Assembly: GCA_900552465.1 (NCBI GenBank) | Contig: URZO01000017.1 | Span: 1 to 63,361 of the forward strand | DNA from: an uncultured Parabacteroides sp. | Lineage (GTDB): Bacteria; Bacteroidota; Bacteroidia; Bacteroidales; Tannerellaceae | Length of the DNA: 63,361 nt | Direction: 5' to 3' | Shown: positions 18,235 through 28,283 of the stretch, one piece after another | Layout of the letters: the number at the start of each line of letters is the position of its first letter | Position numbering within the stretch: position 1 is the first letter of the stretch | Program-made: the position numbers and the translations under genes | The notes under the pieces: model-generated | Databases searched by the model: none | What the model saw: the letters and a program-made list of their open reading frames with translations, nothing else | Told to the model about the DNA's origin: nothing

Positions 18235-20025
18235 CTATTTCTTCTGATTTTCTTGAATAAACATATTAACGGCTTCCTTCCGGTCATAATAGTGCGTGTG
18301 CAGCAACTTATGAGCCCGCGGTCCGCAGGGTTCACCCAGATAGTTGGCATAAAGTTCCTGTATATAAGGATTCTCGTGGCTTTTACGAAGCGTCTTGTTT
18401 TCATCCTCCCGGTAGAGAGCGGCGGCACGTTTGCGCAGGACCTCCATCCTGCCCCGATGGAACGGCTGTCCGCCTCCGCCGATACAACCGCCCGGACAGG
18501 CCATGATTTCGATCGCATGATAGGGCGATGTTCCGTTCTTTACTTCTTCTACCAACTTGCGGGCATTTCCCAAGCCATGGGCGATACCGATCTTGACGGG
18601 TGTTCCGTCAAAGTCGATTGTTGCGCTACGGATACCTTCCAGTCCGCGAAGTTCTTCAAACTCAAGTTTGGGAAGCGGCTTCTTCGTGTACAGTTCGTAG
18701 GCTGTACGACAGGCAGCTTCTATTACCCCTCCGGTAGTACCGAAGATCACGCCGGCACCGGTAGATTCGCCCAGCGGACGATCGAAATCGCTGTCCGGCA
18801 AGTCTGTAAAGTTGATATTGGCATAACGGATCAGTCGTGCCAACTCACGCGTATAAATCGAAATATCGACATCAGGATTGCCTTCGACTGCAAACTCAGG
18901 ACGGCTGGCTTCATATTTCTTCGCCAGACAAGGCATGATAGAGACGACTACAATCCGCTTCCGGTCCACTCCTAACCTTTCGGCAAAATAGCTTTTAGCG
19001 ATTGCACCGAACATCTGTTGCGGACTTTTTGCAGTGGAAAGATTATCCCTCAGTTCCGGGAAATGCTGTTCGACGAAGCTGACCCAACCCGGGCAGCAAC
19101 TGGTCATCAACGGCATTTTCACTTCTTTGTCTCCTTTAAGGTATTTCCCTATTCGTTGCAACAGCTCGGTCCCTTCTTCCATTATGGTCAGGTCGGCTGC
19201 GAAATCTGTGTCGAACACATAATCGAAGCCTAATTGGCGCAAAGCCGAAACCATTTTACCGGTCACCAATGTGCCCGGTTCGTAACCGAAGTCACGGCCA
19301 AGAGCTGTACGGACAGCCGGTGCAGTCTGGGCTATTACGATCTTGTCCGGATCGGCAATTGCATCCAGAACGGGCTGTTGTGTGTTTCTTCCGCTCAAGG
19401 CATTTACCGGACAAACAGATACGCATTGTCCGCAATAGGAACAAGTACTGCCGGCAATATCCCGCTCGAAGGCAGTAGAGACGGCTGCATTAAAACCGCG
19501 ATTGACTGCTGTCAATGCGCCGACGGTCTGGATATTGTTACACATCGTTTCGCAACGGCGACACATGATGCATTTATTCATATTCCGTACGATAGACGGT
19601 GAACGGTCTATCTCGAACGTAGACATTTCGCCTTTATAGCGTATCTCGCGTATGCCCAGGTCATGAGCGATTGCCTGCAATTCGCAATGTCCGTTACTAC
19701 TGCAAGTCAGGCATTCGGCGGGGTGATTGGAGAGAATCAATTCCATCACCGTTTTGCGGGCATTCATCACCCTGGGACTATGCGTCCGTACAACCATGCC
19801 TTCGGTACATTCAGTCTTACACGACGGAGCCAGGTTGCGGCGGCCTTCTATTTCAACAACGCAAATACGGCAAGCTCCCGGATTGTTTTCGTAATTCAGG
19901 TCTTCCAGCTTCATGTAGCACAAGGTCGGGATGCGTATGCCCATTCCATTTGCAGCGTCCAGGATAGTAGTCCCTTTGGGAACTTCTACCGGTCTTCTAT
20001 CTATAATAAGTTTTACTGTTTCCAT
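18235..20025 (-). CDS. hydA: [FeFe] hydrogenase catalytic subunit, electron-bifurcating type
   Basis: 596 residues from METVKLII; this start lies 22 nt after the hydB stop, and longer in-frame starts would run into hydB. Order: plant-type 2Fe-2S domain, a His-ligated 4Fe-4S segment (HPAECLTCSSNGHCEL), two 4Fe-4S ferredoxin motifs (CIMCRRCETMC, CSYCGQCVSVCP), then the H-cluster domain. The latter has all three signatures: TSCCPGW, MPCLAKKYE and a final CPGGCIGGGGQP. A small-subunit-like tail follows. It makes H2 in the cytosol. No HydE/F/G maturases are in the window. Confidence 0.95.
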   Translation of the reverse strand: METVKLIIDRRPVEVPKGTTILDAANGMGIRIPTLCYMKLEDLNYENNPGACRICVVEIEGRRNLAPSCKTECTEGMVVRTHSPRVMNARKTVMELILSNHPAECLTCSSNGHCELQAIAHDLGIREIRYKGEMSTFEIDRSPSIVRNMNKCIMCRRCETMCNNIQTVGALTAVNRGFNAAVSTAFERDIAGSTCSYCGQCVSVCPVNALSGRNTQQPVLDAIADPDKIVIAQTAPAVRTALGRDFGYEPGTLVTGKMVSALRQLGFDYVFDTDFAADLTIMEEGTELLQRIGKYLKGDKEVKMPLMTSCCPGWVSFVEQHFPELRDNLSTAKSPQQMFGAIAKSYFAERLGVDRKRIVVVSIMPCLAKKYEASRPEFAVEGNPDVDISIYTRELARLIRYANINFTDLPDSDFDRPLGESTGAGVIFGTTGGVIEAACRTAYELYTKKPLPKLEFEELRGLEGIRSATIDFDGTPVKIGIAHGLGNARKLVEEVKNGTSPYHAIEIMACPGGCIGGGGQPFHRGRMEVLRKRAAALYREDENKTLRKSHENPYIQELYANYLGEPCGPRAHKLLHTHYYDRKEAVNMFIQENQKK

Positions 20026-20047
20026 TTCTTTGTCTGTTATCCATTTA

Positions 20048-21841
20048 TTAATGTACATAAATAGCTCCGAACTTACACTTCTCAATACATGAACCGCAAC
20101 GGATACATGTTTGCGGGTCGATGACGTGTGGAACTTTCCGATCTCCTGTAATTGCGTTCACCGGGCATATCCGGGCACAAAGCGTACAACCTTTACATTT
20201 TTCCGGATTGATAAAGTATTGTGTCAGTTCGCGACATTGGTGAGACGGACAACGTTGTTCCTCTACATGGGCCAGATATTCGTCGTAAAAGTTATCCATT
20301 GTGGATAGAACCGGGTTCGGAGAGGTTTGTCCCAAACCGCACAGGGCCGTATCTTTAATCACTCCCGCCAGATTGCGCAGCATATCCAGATCTTTAATCG
20401 TTGCCTTACCGGAAGTTATCTTCTGCAAAATCTCATGCAACCGTTTATTGCCAATCCTGCAAGGCGCACATTTACCGCACGATTCTTCTACCGTAAAGTC
20501 CAGATAGAATTTTGCCATTGCAACCATGCAGTCGTCTTCATCCATTACAATCATACCGCCTGATCCCATCATTGAACCGGCAGCCAGCAGGTTATCATAG
20601 TCGATCGGCAAATCCAGATGCTTTTCGGTCAGGCAACCGCCAGAAGGCCCTCCCGTCTGTACGGCCTTGAACTTCTTACCATCTTTAATACCGCCACCGA
20701 TACCGAAAATAACCTCACGCAATGTCGTTCCCATCGGAACTTCTATCAGTCCGACATTATTTACTTTTCCTGCCAGGGCAAAAACTTTTGTACCCTTGCT
20801 CTTCTCCGTCCCTATGCTGCTAAACCACTTGGCGCCTCTCAGCAGGATAACCGGTACATTGGCATAGGTTTCCACATTATTCACATTCGTCGGACAACCT
20901 TTGTAACCATGCTCGCTGGGGAAAGGCGGCTTGACTGTTGCCTCTCCGCGGAGTCCTTCCATACTGTGGATCAATGCGGTTTCTTCACCACAGACAAATG
21001 CCCCGGCGCCATAACGTATATCAATATCAAAAGAGAAATCTGTTCCGAAGATATTCTTTCCTAACAAACCGTATTCTTTTGCCTGCTGAATTGCGATTTT
21101 TAATCGTTCTACGGCCAAAGGGTATTCGGCACGTATATACACTAAACCTTTATCGGCTCCTGTGCAATATCCGTTGATCGCCATCGCTTCTACAATAGAA
21201 TGCGGATCGCCTTCCAATATGGAACGGTCCATAAAGGCTCCCGGATCACCTTCGTCCGCATTACAAACCACATATTTCTGAGGAGCCTGGACCTTGCGTG
21301 TTATCTGCCATTTCAGCCCGGTAGGGAATCCGCCACCTCCCCTGCCGCGCAAGCCACTGTCCATGATTTCCTTAATCACTGATTCGGGCGTCATTTCCGT
21401 CAGTGCTTTACCCAAAGCGACGTAGCCGTCACGGGCAATATATTCATCAATATTCTCGGGATTGATAAAACCGCAATTCCGTAAAGCTATACGAAGTTGC
21501 TTTTTATAGAAGTCAATGTGTTTGGAGTCCGGAACCTGCTCATTTGTCTCGGGGTCGACATAAAGCAGGCGTTCCACCTTCCTACCTTTGACCAAATGTT
21601 CCAGGACTATATCTTCTGCATCAGACGGTTTTACCTGTACGTAGAAGGTATTATCAGGAACCATCTTTACAACCGGTCCTTTCTCGCAAAAGCCAAAACA
21701 ACCTGTACGGATCACCTGGACTGTGTCCTGCAGCCCGTGTTGTTCTACGGCCTCTTTCAGATTTTCAAGTATAAGTTCACTCTGTGATGCACGGCAGCCG
21801 GTACCACCACACACCAGTATATAACTACTGTATTGTGCCAT
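20048..21841 (-). CDS. hydB: FeFe hydrogenase NADH/FMN subunit (NuoF-like, HydB)
   Basis: 597 residues. An N-terminal thioredoxin-like 2Fe-2S domain (CGGTGC, CFGFC) precedes the NuoF core with FMN/NAD loop GRGGGGFP and CGEETALI, a SLBB domain and the 4Fe-4S motif ESCGKCAPCRIG. A C-terminal pair of 4Fe-4S ferredoxin motifs follows (CKGCTLCARICP, CIRCGSCIEKC). This domain set is that of HydB of the trimeric bifurcating enzyme that couples NADH and ferredoxin oxidation to H2 formation. Confidence 0.94.
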   Translation of the reverse strand: MAQYSSYILVCGGTGCRASQSELILENLKEAVEQHGLQDTVQVIRTGCFGFCEKGPVVKMVPDNTFYVQVKPSDAEDIVLEHLVKGRKVERLLYVDPETNEQVPDSKHIDFYKKQLRIALRNCGFINPENIDEYIARDGYVALGKALTEMTPESVIKEIMDSGLRGRGGGGFPTGLKWQITRKVQAPQKYVVCNADEGDPGAFMDRSILEGDPHSIVEAMAINGYCTGADKGLVYIRAEYPLAVERLKIAIQQAKEYGLLGKNIFGTDFSFDIDIRYGAGAFVCGEETALIHSMEGLRGEATVKPPFPSEHGYKGCPTNVNNVETYANVPVILLRGAKWFSSIGTEKSKGTKVFALAGKVNNVGLIEVPMGTTLREVIFGIGGGIKDGKKFKAVQTGGPSGGCLTEKHLDLPIDYDNLLAAGSMMGSGGMIVMDEDDCMVAMAKFYLDFTVEESCGKCAPCRIGNKRLHEILQKITSGKATIKDLDMLRNLAGVIKDTALCGLGQTSPNPVLSTMDNFYDEYLAHVEEQRCPSHQCRELTQYFINPEKCKGCTLCARICPVNAITGDRKVPHVIDPQTCIRCGSCIEKCKFGAIYVH

Positions 21842-21872
21842 TATGTAAGTATTTATTGTTTAAGGAAGTTCG

Positions 21873-22271
21873 TTACTCTGGTTTAATCGCAGTGTAGGTG
21901 ACGGGGATGATGTCATCCAATAGTTCTCCTTGCCGGATATAACGGTTGATTATTTCATCCACCTTTTCTTTATTGACATGGCCAAATACGATTGGTTCTT
22001 TACCGGGCACGGCCACTTCGATAGTCGGTTCTACATAGCAATAGCCCATGCACCCGGTTTGTGTTACTAACGCATCAACTTTTTCACGATCGAGTGCTTC
22101 GATGAAATAATTCATAATCTCTTTGGCTCCGGCTGCAATACCGCAGGTAGCCATCGAAACCCGAATCTGCACCATTTGCTCGGGATGATTACTTTTCTCT
22201 CTTATATCCAAGGTTGAGCGCAAGGTTTCGCGCATCTTCCGGAGATCATCCAATGTTTTCACTTTATTCAT
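21873..22271 (-). CDS. Small thioredoxin-like (2Fe-2S) ferredoxin of the hydrogenase operon
   Basis: 132 residues. A charged N-terminal helix is followed by a thioredoxin-like ferredoxin domain with MATCGIAAGA and QTGCMGYC. Only three of the four usual cluster cysteines are seen in these motifs, which is common in this subfamily next to HydABC genes. It is the first gene of the operon, 31 nt before hydB, with a promoter at 22317-22324. It is probably an accessory electron carrier; its exact place in the complex is not clear. Confidence 0.82.
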   Translation of the reverse strand: MNKVKTLDDLRKMRETLRSTLDIREKSNHPEQMVQIRVSMATCGIAAGAKEIMNYFIEALDREKVDALVTQTGCMGYCYVEPTIEVAVPGKEPIVFGHVNKEKVDEIINRYIRQGELLDDIIPVTYTAIKPE

Positions 22272-22316
22272 GGTTCACACTATTTTAAGGTATAATACGC
22301 TCTAAGAGGTATGTCA

Positions 22317-22324
22317 CAAACATA
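22317..22324 (-). promoter_or_regulatory. -7 element of the FeFe hydrogenase operon
   Basis: TATGTTTG on the minus strand. The predicted RNA start is near 22310, with a leader of about 39 nt. It separates the hydrogenase operon from cysE upstream. Confidence 0.5.
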
Positions 22325-22355
22325 CGTATTTTTCTTTAAAATAGCATCTCTTTTT

Positions 22356-23243
22356 CTATTTATCTTCAACAGCACGCGTCTGTAAGATTTTCGAATTAGG
22401 AGGAATACTGTGTGTGAGCCAGATATTACCTCCTATAATAGAACCTCTGCCTATTGTAATTCTTCCGAGAATCGAAGCATTTGAATAAATAGTGACATAA
22501 TCTTCTATAATCGGATGACGAGGGACATCCAATGGCAACCCTTCTTCATCCAATGTGAAACTTTTGGCTCCTAATGTTACACCTTGATACAGGCGGACAT
22601 GATTTCCGATAATAGCAGTCTGGCCAATAACGACACCTGTTCCATGATCGATACTGAAATATTCTCCTATCTGTGCTCCCGGATGAATGTCTATTCCTGT
22701 ATCCGAATGAGCCATCTCCGTTATAATCCTCGGTATGACAGGGACACCGAGTTCTAACAATTCATGGGCTACCCGCTGATAGAGAATAGCTCGGATGGCA
22801 GGATAACAGAATATAATTTCGCTGGGGCTTTTCGCAGCCGGATCACCATCCAGAATGGCCTTCACATCCGTAGACAGCAAGTATTTAATATGTGGAATCT
22901 TATTAATAAAAGCTATCGCTATATCAGAAGCACGATCTTTGGAATCACAACAACGTTCGACTTCAAAACACAGCCCATCATAAATCTGTTCCTGCAATAA
23001 ATCATAGATCTGTTCCAGATATACTCCTGTATAATATTGTATGGAATCAGCTTGTGCCTCTTGTTCCGTACCAAAGAATCCCGGAAAAATAACTTTACGG
23101 AGCAGGCTCATGATATCTTGTAGCGCAGTTACTGATGGCGACGGCTTTTGATGCAGCGGGATATACTTATATTCCGGTAATCCCGACGTCGACAACAGCT
23201 CTACATTGTTTCGAATCTGTTCTAATATGCTTGTTCTGTTCAT
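22356..23243 (-). CDS. cysE: Serine O-acetyltransferase
   Basis: 295 residues. A helical N-terminal half precedes a left-handed beta-helix of hexapeptide repeats with the catalytic-site segment DIHPGAQIG..SIDHGTGVVIG, as in CysE/SAT. It makes O-acetylserine from serine and acetyl-CoA, the substrate of CysK, which is encoded at 60090-61037. It begins 2 nt after the Kelch lipoprotein stop, so it looks co-transcribed with the signalling cluster although its chemistry is unrelated. Confidence 0.9.
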   Translation of the reverse strand: MNRTSILEQIRNNVELLSTSGLPEYKYIPLHQKPSPSVTALQDIMSLLRKVIFPGFFGTEQEAQADSIQYYTGVYLEQIYDLLQEQIYDGLCFEVERCCDSKDRASDIAIAFINKIPHIKYLLSTDVKAILDGDPAAKSPSEIIFCYPAIRAILYQRVAHELLELGVPVIPRIITEMAHSDTGIDIHPGAQIGEYFSIDHGTGVVIGQTAIIGNHVRLYQGVTLGAKSFTLDEEGLPLDVPRHPIIEDYVTIYSNASILGRITIGRGSIIGGNIWLTHSIPPNSKILQTRAVEDK

Positions 23244-23245
23244 CG

Positions 23246-25447
23246 TTAGTTATCCCATATAGGATTATACATGGTAAATTTATTGGCAAAATAAAGATCC
23301 TGTCCCAGTATATAGATCATGCCATTCAGCATAAACATATGATAATTATTCATACGATAGCCTAATAAAGAACGGGCCGTCCATTCACGACTTGACAAAT
23401 TATACTCCCATATCTTTCCGTTATTGTCGATCATAAAGAAACTATTTCTTTGTTCGTCGTATACGCCTGATGATACAATACCTATTTTATCAGGAACAGG
23501 TATCGGATCCCATTTCTTCAAACTATCTGAAGACATATAGAAGCCATTCTTTATACCACTCCCATCCTCGCCTAAACCGGCATAAACCTTATCACCAAAA
23601 ACTAAGGCTATTCCCCCCCGTTGACGTACCGGGAAATTAGCAACCATATCCCATGTACCACTTTCAGTGGACAAATCATAACGCGATATCTCATCTGTAT
23701 TATTATTACCGTCTGAGCCACCCAATATATATAAGGAATCACGATACACAAAACTGACAGCCCCCAAACGGCCTTCTGTTAGCGGGGGAAGGTAATCCCA
23801 ACTATTATCTGTATTGTAAACCTGGCATTCAGTTCCTACTGTTTTTCCGTCGCGACCTCCAATAATATAAGCCCGGTTTCTCCCGCTACAGGCTATAGCT
23901 GTCATTTGCGAATAGGCGTTGAGACATTCGGCCATAGGCATCCATTCATTCGTTTCAATATCATATCCAAATACATCTTTGCTACGTCCATCCCCTAAAT
24001 CTCCTCCGACAATATATGCACGGTTATTTAGCGTAAATCCGGCAGAGAATTGACGGTTTGCACCAGAATAGATCTTTTTATCTGTAAATATATCAGGAGT
24101 TGTGAAAGATTTTGTCTCGCCATATCCGGTTAATCCACTTTCATTCGTAGCATAAGCTCTGACATAATAAACGGTAGCCCCTCTCAGTGCTGATAATGTA
24201 CAAGTGAAAAGCGTATCGCTCACCGGAATATGAGAATCCCGGATATTCGGTTCTTTATTACTTGAAGACCAGCAAATACCCCATTCGACAGCAGCGCTTT
24301 TACCCCCATTCTGCAATTCGCCTCCGATATGGACTGTCCCGTCACTTTTAATTGAATCAGCCGTAATCGGGAATGTTATAATATTAGGTTTCTCACTTTT
24401 TGTTGAAATTGTAATTTCTTTTTCACTATAGACAATCCCGAATTCATTTACAGCATAGGCACGTGCATAATATTTCTTGGCCGATTCCAGATTACGGATT
24501 CTCCCTGTAAATTTACCATCATCAGCCAGATTACTACAGATGATAGTATCTGCATTTGCTCCTATTGCAGGCGTTTCCTCCACACTCCAGCAAAAACCGT
24601 AATTAGTCACCGGTGCATCTCCTTCATTTATCAAAAATGCCGAAAGGTCAGCCGTTGTAAAACTGGTACTATCCAAAAACATAGTTCCCAACTTAGGTTT
24701 ACCATCTGTAGTCTTAAATGAATCCACATTAAAAGCAAACTCACCGAATTGATTCTTGGCGAAGGCGCGGACATAGTACCAGGTTTGCGGTTCCAGATCC
24801 GTAATCAGACAAGAAAATGTATCAACTGATGCCAAATCTAAACCCTCATAGCAAACTACAGAATCTTGATCTGATGGTTCAGGATTCCCTCCATTATCTT
24901 TTTTCTTATAGTAGAAACCTAATTTCTCTATTCCAACTCCCCGGTTTTTAACCTCTCCCCTAACCTTTACAGAGGTTGCTTTTACCGTAGTACTATCTAC
25001 TTCCAGAGTGGCAACTTCACCGATTCCATTTATCGTGGTATATATCCTTTCCGTTTCTGAAAAAGCTGTATCTATCTCATTTATAGCATATGCATATACA
25101 TAATACCGGGTACTATCCTCCAAATTAGACATCGTTACAGTGAAATCATGATTCTCTATTTTATCACTTTTAGCAAATCGTTTGTTGCGCATGTTATCAA
25201 GAGGTTTCACTTTTTCTTGGGTACTCCAGCAAACACCACATTCTTTTATCGGCAAACCATTTTCTTTCAGGATTTGCGCCTTTAAGGTGATAGATGAAGC
25301 ATGTATTTCTCCTTCTTGAGAAGTTTCGGATACAACCGGAGCTTTTGCGTTCTGTAAACGGGTATCCATATCCGGATCTTCGACACATCCGGATAGTATC
25401 CATAAAAAGGAAACAGCAGACAGAATGATTGAATATATATATTTCAT
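23246..25447 (-). CDS. FN3-like/Kelch-repeat surface lipoprotein
   Basis: 733 residues. A lipoprotein signal has lipobox ILSGC (Cys21), followed by an acidic VEDPDMD, which fits surface export in Bacteroidetes. Four or five FN3/Ig-like repeats occupy about 35-450, each ending in a YYVRAYA-type strand. A Kelch beta-propeller occupies about 455-733, with repeated YIVGG/YIIGG/YILGG strands. No catalytic motif is seen. It closes the kinase/phosphatase/FHA gene set and could be its outer-membrane sensor or output; that is inference. cysE follows 2 nt later. Confidence 0.8.
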   Translation of the reverse strand: MKYIYSIILSAVSFLWILSGCVEDPDMDTRLQNAKAPVVSETSQEGEIHASSITLKAQILKENGLPIKECGVCWSTQEKVKPLDNMRNKRFAKSDKIENHDFTVTMSNLEDSTRYYVYAYAINEIDTAFSETERIYTTINGIGEVATLEVDSTTVKATSVKVRGEVKNRGVGIEKLGFYYKKKDNGGNPEPSDQDSVVCYEGLDLASVDTFSCLITDLEPQTWYYVRAFAKNQFGEFAFNVDSFKTTDGKPKLGTMFLDSTSFTTADLSAFLINEGDAPVTNYGFCWSVEETPAIGANADTIICSNLADDGKFTGRIRNLESAKKYYARAYAVNEFGIVYSEKEITISTKSEKPNIITFPITADSIKSDGTVHIGGELQNGGKSAAVEWGICWSSSNKEPNIRDSHIPVSDTLFTCTLSALRGATVYYVRAYATNESGLTGYGETKSFTTPDIFTDKKIYSGANRQFSAGFTLNNRAYIVGGDLGDGRSKDVFGYDIETNEWMPMAECLNAYSQMTAIACSGRNRAYIIGGRDGKTVGTECQVYNTDNSWDYLPPLTEGRLGAVSFVYRDSLYILGGSDGNNNTDEISRYDLSTESGTWDMVANFPVRQRGGIALVFGDKVYAGLGEDGSGIKNGFYMSSDSLKKWDPIPVPDKIGIVSSGVYDEQRNSFFMIDNNGKIWEYNLSSREWTARSLLGYRMNNYHMFMLNGMIYILGQDLYFANKFTMYNPIWDN

Positions 25448-25458
25448 AAGTCTCTTTA

Positions 25459-26409
25459 TTAGAAGAATACGCCAATACCGGCATTCAAATCAACATATTT
25501 AAAATTCAAGGTATTACAACCTGCACTTACAAATACAGGCCCCAGTTTAACCATCACATCCATATCAGCAACCAAACCGCTATAAGAATGATCTGTATTT
25601 TTAGCCCAGTAAGACTGTTTTTGTTTATAATCCAAATCGTTAACTGTAACAAATTCACATAACAATTCCCGGCTTCCATATCCTAATCCGATAGAAGTAT
25701 ATAACCAAGGCATGCATTTAACAACCAGTCCGGCTGTTCCGGCATAGCTATTTATCTTTTTCCTATTTGTAAAATTATATGGTAAATCTCCCGGAATGGA
25801 ACCTGTATATTCGTCAGTTCCGCGGCATTCGCCGTCATGCCCCTTAAAACTCAAATTTGTTCTGAAACGGGCAAACCAACCTAAACGGGATTTCACACCT
25901 CCGACAGTTAAACCATAAGGTGCTTCGATTGAGTAAGCATACCCTACAAAAAACTTCATCGGTTCTTTAGGCTTATCGGGTTTTGTTTGATTCCCAGAAG
26001 TATAAAAGACTGGTTCCACAGGCTTACGAAGCGTATCCAGACGCTCACGCCAAGATTTTGCCAATGATTCATTCTTGGAAGTTCCTATACCCTCGGTATA
26101 ATAGGTAATCAGCTGTAATATAGCCGTAGTATCCTTATTATTAGCCATCACTTCCAGGCAGTTCCGACATTTATTCATCAAACTGTGCATGGAAGGACGC
26201 ATCCGCTGATTTGCCAACCAAATCGAAGTAAGTTGCCTGATACTGTAAGAGTCACATTGTACAACTCCTTCTTCGTACCACATTCTGGCATCACTATAGT
26301 CGAGGCGTTTCATTGCCTCGTCCCCTTTTCTGTTATATTCAGTTTTCTGTTGAGCCACCAAACACATTGGCAACACAACGAATAGAGTCAAAATCCAAAG
26401 TCTTTTCAT
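25459..26409 (-). CDS. Exported TPR-like protein with barrel-like C-terminus
   Basis: 316 residues from MKRLWILT, 7 nt after the kinase stop; an upstream in-frame Met would overlap the kinase. A signal peptide (1-20) is followed by a short TPR-like region (KGDEAMKRLDYSDARMWYEEGV, about 24-130). The rest, rich in alternating aromatic strands and ending VDLNAGIGVFF, resembles a small outer-membrane beta-barrel with a terminal Phe. The function is unknown. Its place between the kinase and the lipoprotein suggests an envelope component of the same system. Confidence 0.75.
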   Translation of the reverse strand: MKRLWILTLFVVLPMCLVAQQKTEYNRKGDEAMKRLDYSDARMWYEEGVVQCDSYSIRQLTSIWLANQRMRPSMHSLMNKCRNCLEVMANNKDTTAILQLITYYTEGIGTSKNESLAKSWRERLDTLRKPVEPVFYTSGNQTKPDKPKEPMKFFVGYAYSIEAPYGLTVGGVKSRLGWFARFRTNLSFKGHDGECRGTDEYTGSIPGDLPYNFTNRKKINSYAGTAGLVVKCMPWLYTSIGLGYGSRELLCEFVTVNDLDYKQKQSYWAKNTDHSYSGLVADMDVMVKLGPVFVSAGCNTLNFKYVDLNAGIGVFF

Positions 26410-26416
26410 AAATACG

Positions 26417-28240
26417 TTAATAATACGTTGATCCTTCATTTACCAATACACCGTCAGCATTATAAATGTCAAACAAACCATCTTTTCGTTCGAAAGCACG
26501 ACCGTTATCGGCTATGCCAACATTTAGATATTTACACGGAATACGTTCATTTGCATTTACATCGATAGCACCATATAATTTAGTCGATTTCTTTCGTACG
26601 ATGGTATAATTCCCGAAAGTCTTCTTTACCTCATATTGGTCCTTCCTGTCAGCCAGAAGTTTTGCCGCTTCCTGCTCATCACAAGAGATCAGGAGACGTA
26701 CGACCTCTTCCGTTAACTTGGTTTCTTTCGCTTTAGTGAAATCTTTTCTTGCATTTGTAAAATCTGCTTTCCCCATTTTTTCCTTGCCGGAGGCAATCAA
26801 TGCATCGTATTCCGCATTGATTTCTTCAACGGAAGGTTCAGTAGGTTGTATTGTTATTTTTTTCTCTTCAGTTAGAACAGGTCTCGTTTCCGGCTGTTTT
26901 TCCGTTACATGCGTTGCAGGTGTAACCTTTCCAGGTTGTTGCTTTTCTACAGTTTCTGTTTTCTTTTCTTCTGCAGAAGATTGTGTTTCTTTTTCTGTGT
27001 CATGCATGACTGTTTGAACTGCCGGAGTTGAATCTTCCACCTCTTCTTTGGACGGATTAATAAACTCTGTTGTGCCCGGTTCTGTCGTTGCTTTATTTCC
27101 TTGTACTAAAATAGCAACAGCAGATCCTATACAGGCAAATATAGCAATAATCATAGAAATCAATGCCCCTTTTCTTTTTTTCTTATGGATCTGCGGGCTG
27201 ATTTCTTCTCCATTTACGATTGTACGGTCTTCATCATTTTCATTCAGAGTCAATTGTCCATTTTGATTCAAAACTGTTGTCTCATCACCTTCTTGTCCGC
27301 CAGTCTCCTCCTGAAGACCGTTTGCTTGCCCTTCCTCTTCCGTAGGATAATCCAATGCAGCCATCATCTCTGATACAGTCTGGAAACGATTGGCCGGAAT
27401 AATCTGCATTGCCCTGATAATTGCGGCTTCTGTTTTAGGAGAGATATCTTTATTCAGTTCCGAAGGATTCTGTAAAGAACGCGTCGCACGCAAGATAGAC
27501 TCTGTCGGTATCTTTCCGGTCAGCAGGTTATACATGGTTGCTCCCAACGAATAAATATCCGGGCATGGAGAGAAGCTCTGTGTCCCTTCGTTATCGTATT
27601 GCTCGATCGACGCAAAACCTTTAGATAAAGTCAGCATGGTCGTACTGGTTTCCTGCTGTTCTATATCATATCTTTTGCTCACACCGAAGTCTATCAGGCG
27701 GGCTTTCCCAGATGAATCGATCAGGATATTGCTGGGCTTGATATCCAGGTGAAGAATGTTTTTTTCATGCACAAACTGAAGGGCTTCTCCAATCTGATGG
27801 ACATATCTGAGAACTTTTGACTCCGGCAACACACCTTCTCTGTCCATCATATATTTGAGGGAACAGCCGGGAATATATTCCATAGCGATATAGGCCGTGT
27901 CGTTTTCTTCGAAAACTTCCAGCACATTCACAATATGAGGGTGATGAACCTCAGAAAGTATTTTAGCTTCCTTTATAAGCTTTTCCTTGAATTTATCGAA
28001 AAGCACTCTTCCCGTCTCAGAATGAACTTTGACGGCAAAAGATTCCGCATCTCTGTAACAATAGTCTTTAAAGAAGTATTCTTTTATACAAATAGGAACT
28101 TCTGTTTGCACTGTACCCAACGCACCCTTTACTTCCGTATACCAGACGCCTTTATAAGTTATACCAAAGCCGCCCTGACCAATTACATGAGTGATCCGAT
28201 ATTTTCTATTCTGAAGAACATGTCCGTTTGGCAAATTCAT
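26417..28240 (-). CDS. Membrane Ser/Thr protein kinase (Hanks type)
   Basis: 607 residues from MNLPNGHV. The kinase domain (about 10-280) has P-loop GQGGFG, a Lys in CIKEYF, catalytic HLDIKPSN and DFG. A juxtamembrane linker (about 285-350) carries Thr motifs ETTVLNQ and DRTIVNG. One membrane helix follows at about 358-378. An extracytoplasmic region has a Thr/Glu/Pro-rich spacer, a TPR-like helical part and a WG-like beta segment (YGAIDVN, GLFDIYNADG). All catalytic residues are present, so it should be active. The PP2C phosphatase and FHA proteins just upstream are its likely partners. Confidence 0.92.
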   Translation of the reverse strand: MNLPNGHVLQNRKYRITHVIGQGGFGITYKGVWYTEVKGALGTVQTEVPICIKEYFFKDYCYRDAESFAVKVHSETGRVLFDKFKEKLIKEAKILSEVHHPHIVNVLEVFEENDTAYIAMEYIPGCSLKYMMDREGVLPESKVLRYVHQIGEALQFVHEKNILHLDIKPSNILIDSSGKARLIDFGVSKRYDIEQQETSTTMLTLSKGFASIEQYDNEGTQSFSPCPDIYSLGATMYNLLTGKIPTESILRATRSLQNPSELNKDISPKTEAAIIRAMQIIPANRFQTVSEMMAALDYPTEEEGQANGLQEETGGQEGDETTVLNQNGQLTLNENDEDRTIVNGEEISPQIHKKKRKGALISMIIAIFACIGSAVAILVQGNKATTEPGTTEFINPSKEEVEDSTPAVQTVMHDTEKETQSSAEEKKTETVEKQQPGKVTPATHVTEKQPETRPVLTEEKKITIQPTEPSVEEINAEYDALIASGKEKMGKADFTNARKDFTKAKETKLTEEVVRLLISCDEQEAAKLLADRKDQYEVKKTFGNYTIVRKKSTKLYGAIDVNANERIPCKYLNVGIADNGRAFERKDGLFDIYNADGVLVNEGSTYY

Positions 28241-28283
28241 AACTACTATGCGCAATTCTATTAATCTGCCAAAATTACGCTAT

